From: Verrucomicrobiota bacterium
GTDB lineage: Bacteria > Verrucomicrobiota > Verrucomicrobiia > Opitutales > Opitutaceae
Reading direction: 5' to 3'
DNA length: 12,460 nucleotides
Assembly: GCA_016721945.1 (NCBI GenBank)
Contig: JADKHC010000037.1
Span: 1-12,460 of the forward strand
A program made the position numbers and the translations under genes. The notes beneath the pieces are model-generated. The model saw only the letters and a program-made list of their open reading frames with translations. It was not told the origin of the DNA and ran no database searches. Below are positions 7,655-12,460 of the stretch, piece after piece (position 1 is the stretch's first letter; every line of letters begins with the position of its first letter).

Positions 7655-7682
7655 ATAATATTCAGCTGAGATAACGAACCAA
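7655..7682 (-). promoter_or_regulatory. Possible sigma-70-type promoter for the secreted multidomain protein
   Basis: On the minus strand TTGGTT (7682-7677) is followed after 16 bases by TATTAT (7660-7655), about 20 bases upstream of the ATG at 7635. The match is moderate and would leave a very short leader of about 13 bases without a Shine-Dalgarno site. Most of this gap (7636-7886) shows nothing else recognisable. Confidence 0.25.
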
Positions 7683-7886
7683 CTTCCACACGACAGCAGG
7701 CGCCCAAAAAGGTCGCGAATTTAGCCGTCAATAGACTGTGAATACACCACATCGGCCGCACTAATGGACGCAGTGCCACACACCCGATTCCCTTCGCCAG
7801 CGCCTTCACGCACGCTCACCGTTTACCCAACCAGTAGCAACAACGCTACCTGCACCTTTTCTCACCACAAAACTATCAGGCCGAAC

Positions 7887-9473
7887 TTACGCCTTTTCGG
7901 GCTTCGCTCGCCCCCTGAAACGCGCGATCAAGGCAACAAGTTCTTCGCGGCCTTCGATCCGCAAAAACCATAGCGCACCACCACAAACCAATACACCTGC
8001 CACCACCAAAACAGTCACGGCCACCGCATCGGCGCCGGGTCGCTGGTAAGTTTCTCGACGCGACCCACCACCCCGCCGCGACCACCAAGCCCATGACAGA
8101 GCTGGCGATTGCGATTTTCCCAAGGCCGCCGAGCAGATGAAGGAGCGCGAGTTGTGGGGTTTTACGTGTGAGTTTGCGCTGCAAATACCAAGCCTGCGCA
8201 ACGACAGCGACATTGCCGGCCACCGCCAGTCCGACAATCGAGAGCGGTCCCATCAACGCGATGCTCAAGCCAAGGTTTACGAAGAAACTGAGGATCGCCG
8301 CACGCACCGGCGTGCTCGTGTCTTTTTGCGCGTAGAAAGCACGCAGAGCCAGATTCACAAATGCCAAAAACGGCAGGCCCAGCGCGGAGACGATGAGCAC
8401 CGGTATCATCAGCCGGGTGTCAGCGGAGTGAAACTTACCGTTCTGAAAAACTAACCTAATGATCGGTTCGGCCAGCAGCGCGAGCCCGACGGCGGCGGGG
8501 ATATTGACCATCAGGATCAGCCGCATACCCTTGCGGTAGGCCACGCCAAGCTGGTCCATATCGCCGCGCGCCGCATACCGGGAAATGAGCGGAAATACCA
8601 CAGTGGAAACCGCCACGGCAAAGACACCGATCGGCAGTTCCATTAGGCGCTGCGCGTAGTTAAGAACGGATACAGCCGCATCGTTCAACGACAACCCCAC
8701 GAAACGCGAGACGGTCATATTGATGAGATACACCGCCGAACCAAGCACCGTCGGCCCCATCAAGCGCGCGACGGCACGAACCGGTTCACTCCGCTTAAGA
8801 TCAAAGCGTGGCCGCCAACCCTCGGTCGTTAGCGCCCAGCCCGGCACCGCCATCTGCAAAAATCCGCCAAGCAGCACACCGCCACAAAACCAGTTCATTT
8901 TCACTGCATCCGACCCTCCGAGAAACGCGCCGTAAGCAGAAGACCAATCATCGAAACGTTGAGCCAGATCGGCGAAAGCGCCGGCTCCAGAAAGCGATTC
9001 AGCGTCTGCAACGTCGCACTGAACGACGCCGCCAGGCACACAAAAAACGAGGTAAGGAAACAACACCACCGCGAGTTTCGCCGCGAGTAACCACCGGCCG
9101 ATCGTGTCGTCACGCGCGCCAAACAGATGCCCGAGCCCGTTGATCCAGCCCTGCTGGCTGAGCACGATCATCGCAAACACGACCAAAGCACCAGAGACAA
9201 CGAGCAGCCAGCTCGACACCTGATTCAAAAGCGTGAACGCCCCGCTGCGCTGGCGCTGTTCGAGTTCGTCGTTAAGCGTGGGCACGAACGCCGCCGTCAT
9301 GCCACCTCCGCCAGCAGACGCCGCGAGATTAGGCGGTTAAAACCGTTGCGTGAGCCAAAGCCAGTGCTGTGGTGCCAAACCCGCCGCATCTCCGGCAAAC
9401 TCACCCAGCCTAGCACGCGCGAAAACATGGTGGCACTAGCGACGATCACTGATGTTTTGAGGCTCTTCGACAC
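7887..9473 (-). pseudogene. murJ: murJ (mviN), lipid II flippase gene, broken by several frameshifts
   Basis: MurJ is the polytopic inner-membrane flippase that moves lipid II outward for peptidoglycan synthesis. Family segments run the full length. From a GTG at 9473 one reads SKSLKTSVIVASATMFSRVL, then RRLLAE, TAAFVPTLNDEL, NRFLEPALSPIWLNVSMIGL, GVLLGGFLQM, LPIGVFAVAVSTVVFPLISR and FYAQKDTSTPVRAAI, with the C-terminus ending in RAKPEKA at 7887. The span of about 529 codons is normal for MurJ, but the frame changes repeatedly: near 9400, between 9345 and 9300 (at least twice), at the A6 run 9042-9047, near 8915-8935, and near 8030-8075. The longest open frame (9300-7876, 474 aa) is therefore a chimera. 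Its stretch VPGGVVQCDVADAESLSG is an out-of-frame reading, and its last 55 or so residues are also wrong. Because murJ is usually essential, sequence error is more likely than real loss. Confidence 0.88.
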
Positions 9474-9617
9474 GGCCGTCGTTTTTCGGGTCGGGCGCAG
9501 GCCTTAACAAGTCATGCAAACGGAACTATGCGCAACACAGCTGTCGGAGTGGGGGCACGCAGCATAACGCAACCGGCATTGACGCTGCACTCCTTTAACC
9601 GCACCCTTGCTTACGCC

Positions 9618-10681
9618 ATGTCAACCGTCGCCAAACTCATTGAAAGACTCAGCACCCCAAACGCGTGGTTTTCCCGAAGGGCGATCCGCGCATTCTTCAG
9701 GCCGCCGGCAGTGGGTCACTCGCCGCATGGGCGCTTCCTGCTCAGCGACCGCGCGGCCATCAACCACGGCCGCCCGCCTCGACATCATACCTAGCAGGGC
9801 ACGCGTCATCGACCCCGAGCGTAGTGAGGACTTCGATACATTCGTCACTCAATTTGAACAACTTCGCCGCGAAAAAGGAATCACCTCCGCCGAAGCGCGC
9901 AACTGCGTACGTGACCCAAATTATTTTGCCACACTGATGCTGTCCAACGCCCAGGCCGATGCCATGGTCGGCGGCGCCACGCGCCTGACATCCAGCGCCA
10001 GCATTAAGCCCTCTCTTTCAGACTGGTTCCGCGCCAGCCCGGCGCGCAGACGGCCTCTTCGCTCTATGGTGCTCGATTTCGACGAGAAAAAGTCGGCGAC
10101 GGCACTTTATTCTTCGCCGACTGCGGCGTCATCCCAGGAGCCACGACTGAGCAACTCGCAGACATCGCCATAACAACCGCCACGGTCGCCCGTCCACCTG
10201 ACCGGCGAAAACTCCACCCGTGAAAGCCATGCTCCGCCGGGCTTCAAATGCGACCCAGCCATCGCTCCTAAAGGCTTGCGCACCGCCACCGAACTGGCGG
10301 CTCGCGTCCGCATAAAGGCCATCTCGCTCGAGATCGAAGGTGAAGACTCAAGTTGACGCCGCTTTGGATCTCGCCGTCAGAAAATGAAGCAGGTCAGCGG
10401 CCCCGTCGCCGGTCGGGATAACTGGATTTTCCCCGATCTCAATAGCGGCAACATCGCCTTCAAACTTGTGCACATGCTCGCCGGGGCAAATACCTTCGGC
10501 CAGATCGTCCACCGGCCTGACCCGGCCCGCCGCCGGAATCAGCCGCGGCTCGAAGCACACGCCGTCTTTGGTGCAGCCGCGATCGTCAGGCTGCCAACCC
10601 ATGGACCGCCGCCTGCCACAGGACATTGAGTCCGCCCGTGCGCACTCCACCAAGGTGCCACAACCATCCAACACAGCTTAA
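9618..10681 (+). pseudogene. pta: pta, phosphate acetyltransferase, broken by many frameshifts
   Basis: Pta converts acetyl-CoA and phosphate to acetyl phosphate and CoA in the cytoplasm, usually paired with acetate kinase. Starting at the ATG at 9618, MSTVAKLIERLSTP is followed in shifting frames by VVFPKGDPRILQAAG, LLSDRAAIN, RVIDPERSEDFDTFVTQFEQ, LRREKGITSAEARNCVRDPN, YFATLMLSNAQADAMVGGAT, MVLDFDEKK, VGDGTLFFADCGVIPGATTE, QLADIAITTATVA, QVDAALDLAV and the signature FPDLNSGNIAFKLV. It ends in AVFGAAAIV and a GCQPMDRRL-like end near 10600. The order and spacing match the catalytic Pta domain of about 330-350 residues, so this is the short form without the fused N-terminal P-loop/DRTGG domain. 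I count at least ten frame changes in about 1 kb, with no sign of insertion. The true stop is unclear: TAA at 10681 is in the frame of the last match. Confidence 0.87.
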
Positions 10682-10764
10682 GCATTCTTCCGACAGACAC
10701 GCGCCTTTCACCCAATCCAACCGACGTACCGCCCCTACCGCTGTTGCGGGCGCCCACCAATCGC

Positions 10765-11843
10765 GTGACCAAGCGCATTTTTGTCGCCGCCGCACGCCCG
10801 AACGACTTTAAGACCACGACCTGCCTCGGCTTGTTTGCCGCACTCATGGTTGTATCCGAGTTGAGTTCATCAAACCCGTCTGGGCAACGCTGAAACAAAA
10901 TCTGACGGGCATCAAGTGGACGAGGATTCACACCTGCTCCACGACGCTCTACAACGTCCAGTAATGCCGCTCAAACGCGCGGGCCCGGTGACCGTCGACG
11001 GCACCTTCACCGTCGCTTTCTTAAGCAAGCAGGCGAAACCTCCAGTTGCTCGAAAGATGAAATCTGCCGCGCCTTCGACCGCGTCTCGTGGGAAAAGATT
11101 TCACCCTCATCGAAGGCACCGGCCACGCCGCGTCACTTCCTTTCGATCTTTCGAATGCACGCGTCGCCAAGCTGCTCGGCGCTGGGAGGGTCATTCTTGT
11201 GAAGCCCCGGCGGCATCGGCCGGCCGGTGGACGAACTTGCCCGAACAAAGCTTTCTTCGACAAAGCAGGGCGTCGAAGTGCGTGAAGCAATCCTCAACAA
11301 AGTCGAGCGAAACAAGAAACTGGCCTGACGGCCGAACTCTGCGCCGGCATCAAGCCTGGAACGTCTCGGCGTGCCGCTGCTCGGCGTCCTTGTCAAAAAG
11401 TGCTGTTGCGCCCAATCTTTCCTGGATCGCCGAAATCGACGGCGGGTAACTTAACGGCCGACGCAGTTCACACCAGCGTTCAACGCGTCATCGTCAGCGC
11501 AATGACCGCCAAAGGCATCGTCGGTCACATCCAGCCAGGCGTTAACCATCATCACTCGGCGACCGCGATGACATTATTATTCTCGCCGCGATCTCCAGCG
11601 CGAAGCGCTCCGGCGAACGCTCCATCGCCGGCATCATCCCCTGACCAACGACATCCCTCCCCACGAGAAACTGCCCCTCGCTCAGACCGACATCGTCGGC
11701 ATCGCCGCCAAAGAGATAACGCACCATCACCTCAAAAATCAACAACATGACGGTGAAGACGCAACCTCAGGTTCAGGACCATCCCCCGTGATCAAAAAAT
11801 GGTCACCGAGCATCAAGACGCCAAGCTGCTGGCGGCATTCTGA
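10765..11843 (+). pseudogene. P-loop/DRTGG-domain ATPase (phosphotransacetylase N-terminal-like), frameshifted
   Basis: The gene begins with GTG at 10765 (TKRIFVAAARPNDFKTTTCL) and ends with KLLAAF and TGA at 11841-11843. Between them, in changing frames, lie VEFIKPV, VDEDSHLLHDALQRP, GPVTVDGTFT, ICRAFDRVSWEK, FTLIEGTGHA, FDLSNARVAKLLGA, RLGVPLLGVL, VIVSAMTAKGIVGHIQPG and TNDIPPHEKLPLAQTDIV. These are hallmarks of the BioD/CobB-like P-loop NTPase plus DRTGG-domain family related to the N-terminal half of the long Escherichia-type Pta. About 355 codons is the expected size. The P-loop reads NDFKTTT where NDGKTTT is usual, so the key glycine is lost or miscalled. Its position right after pta suggests a regulatory partner of phosphate acetyltransferase; this is inference. 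The reading frame is interrupted many times. Confidence 0.84.
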
Positions 11844-12060
11844 GACTGCTCAATTAAAAGCACACGCTACGATGCAGCAGAGTCATCCTCCAAGATTTTC
11901 TGGGTCGACGCAAAATTCTTAGAAAAGTGGCACCCATCAGGCAACCGGCTCACCACTGTGGCCCGCAGGTCGGTTGCCGACGGATCTTTCTCGACTGGCC
12001 GTTCGGGCAACGCACTGGTTTTTGGGCTCCTCACCTCCTTCGCAAGTCTCCCTCTACCTG
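11844..12060. other. Intergenic stretch with no recognisable gene
   Basis: Between the stop of the P-loop/DRTGG gene and the first recognisable codons of the nitronate monooxygenase I see no family motif on either strand. The longest open frame is on the minus strand (12157-11867) and overlaps the monooxygenase start, so it is most likely a shadow. Since indels are frequent here, a small gene could be hidden. Confidence 0.4.
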
Positions 12061-12064
12061 AAGG

Positions 12065-12460
12065 AAATACCAAATCGCCCGGCATCTCCGGATCATCCAG
12101 GGCGGCATGGGCGTAGCCGTTTCCGGCTGGGCTCTTGCGCGCACGGTTCCCAAGCAAGGTAGCTCGGTGTTATCTCTCCGGCACTGCACTCGCCCATATT
12201 TTAACCCGGCGGCTGCATCGCTGGTGCTTTAGGCGGCAAGATTGCTCGTAAAATCCACCGCCTCTCTCCCGGCAGGCGACCGGATCATCTCGACCCTATT
12301 GCTTTTTGTGCCCGGCGGGAAGACCGGATGCGCCTTCAAAGACATCGCGATGCCCTAGATCACATCGAGCCACGAACCTCATCGAGCTCTGATCGCTGGA
12401 AATTTCGTCGAAGCATTTCTCGCCAGGGAAGGCCACGACGGCGTCGTACCCGTCAACCTT
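12065..12460 (+). pseudogene. Nitronate monooxygenase (2-nitropropane dioxygenase family), 5' part, frameshifted and cut by the window edge
   Basis: FMN-dependent nitronate monooxygenases oxidise alkyl nitronates to carbonyl compounds and nitrite. The N-terminal flavin-barrel signature is clear: RIIQGGMGVAVSGWALARTV at about 12090-12150. Further family segments follow in other frames: FVPGGKTGCAFKDIAMP at about 12305-12355, and ALIAGNFVEAFLAREGHDGV, then VPVNL, at about 12390-12458. Their spacing agrees with homologues of about 450-480 residues, so about the first quarter is present. Part of the middle (about 12150-12290) is barely readable, with PAGDRIIS as the only familiar piece. The start codon cannot be fixed. 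A Shine-Dalgarno-like AAGGA at 12061-12065 is followed by ATA at 12067, where an ATG might be expected. The gene continues past the right edge. Confidence 0.78.

Noticed and set aside
7636..7809. N-terminal extension of the secreted protein to the start at 7809
   Set aside because: The extra 58 residues would bury the signal peptide, match nothing known and cover the likely promoter region; the ATG at 7635 places the signal peptide at the N-terminus.
9579..9607. TTGACG at 9579-9584 as a -35 box for pta
   Set aside because: No -10-like hexamer lies 16-18 bases downstream, and sequence reliability in this part is poor.
7887..11843. Programmed ribosomal frameshifting as the reason for the broken frames
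   Set aside because: Programmed shifts use one slippery site per gene with a stimulating structure. Here there are many shifts in both directions at unrelated sequences across four genes.
11867..12157. A 96-residue minus-strand frame near the nitronate monooxygenase start
   Set aside because: It overlaps the IIQGGMGVAVSGW-coding segment of the monooxygenase and has no recognisable motif; in an indel-rich region such frames are expected by chance.

Overview
The window looks like a chromosomal stretch of a GC-rich Gram-negative bacterium, most likely a verrucomicrobium of the Opitutaceae type. This is an inference from gene content and protein style: a long polyserine linker with a Gly-rich/TM/Arg C-terminal tail on a secreted beta-helix protein, a separate phosphotransacetylase-type P-loop/DRTGG gene beside pta, and starts with little Shine-Dalgarno signal. 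No rRNA, tRNA, CRISPR array or transposase gene was seen.

Left part (1-4217, + strand): a compact three-gene operon. It holds the 3' end of a DUF2126 protein (the C-terminal part of a large transglutaminase-like protein), an 830-aa fusion of a circularly permuted ATP-grasp domain with an alpha-E domain, and a transglutaminase-like cysteine protease/amidase with an intact Cys-His-Asp triad. This is the widespread but biochemically obscure peptide-ligation/peptide-processing cluster predicted from comparative genomics. The Anbu proteasome-like partner often found with it is not in the window.

Middle (4218-7886): a long REP-like inverted repeat lies between two 12-bp direct repeats, followed on the minus strand by a small GNAT acetyltransferase and a large secreted multidomain protein. 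That protein has a signal peptide, an SGNH-like domain, a fibronectin III domain, a right-handed beta-helix, a 46-residue Ser tract and a C-terminal sorting-type tail. A hairpin terminator follows its stop codon.

Right part (7887-12460): four recognisable housekeeping-type genes, all broken by many frameshifts. They are murJ (minus strand), then pta, a P-loop/DRTGG ATPase, and the start of a nitronate monooxygenase (plus strand). Family motifs appear in the right order with near-normal spacing, but the reading frame changes every few tens to hundreds of bases, and the damage grows toward the right edge. Genes left of about 7.8 kb are clean. The simplest explanation is a low-quality, indel-rich end of a contig. 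Real decay of four adjacent genes, one of them normally essential, is less likely. Anyone using the window should treat open frames to the right of 7.9 kb as fragments.

I did not find a convincing new system. The most interesting biology is the ATP-grasp/alpha-E/transglutaminase operon and the unusual secreted multidomain protein.
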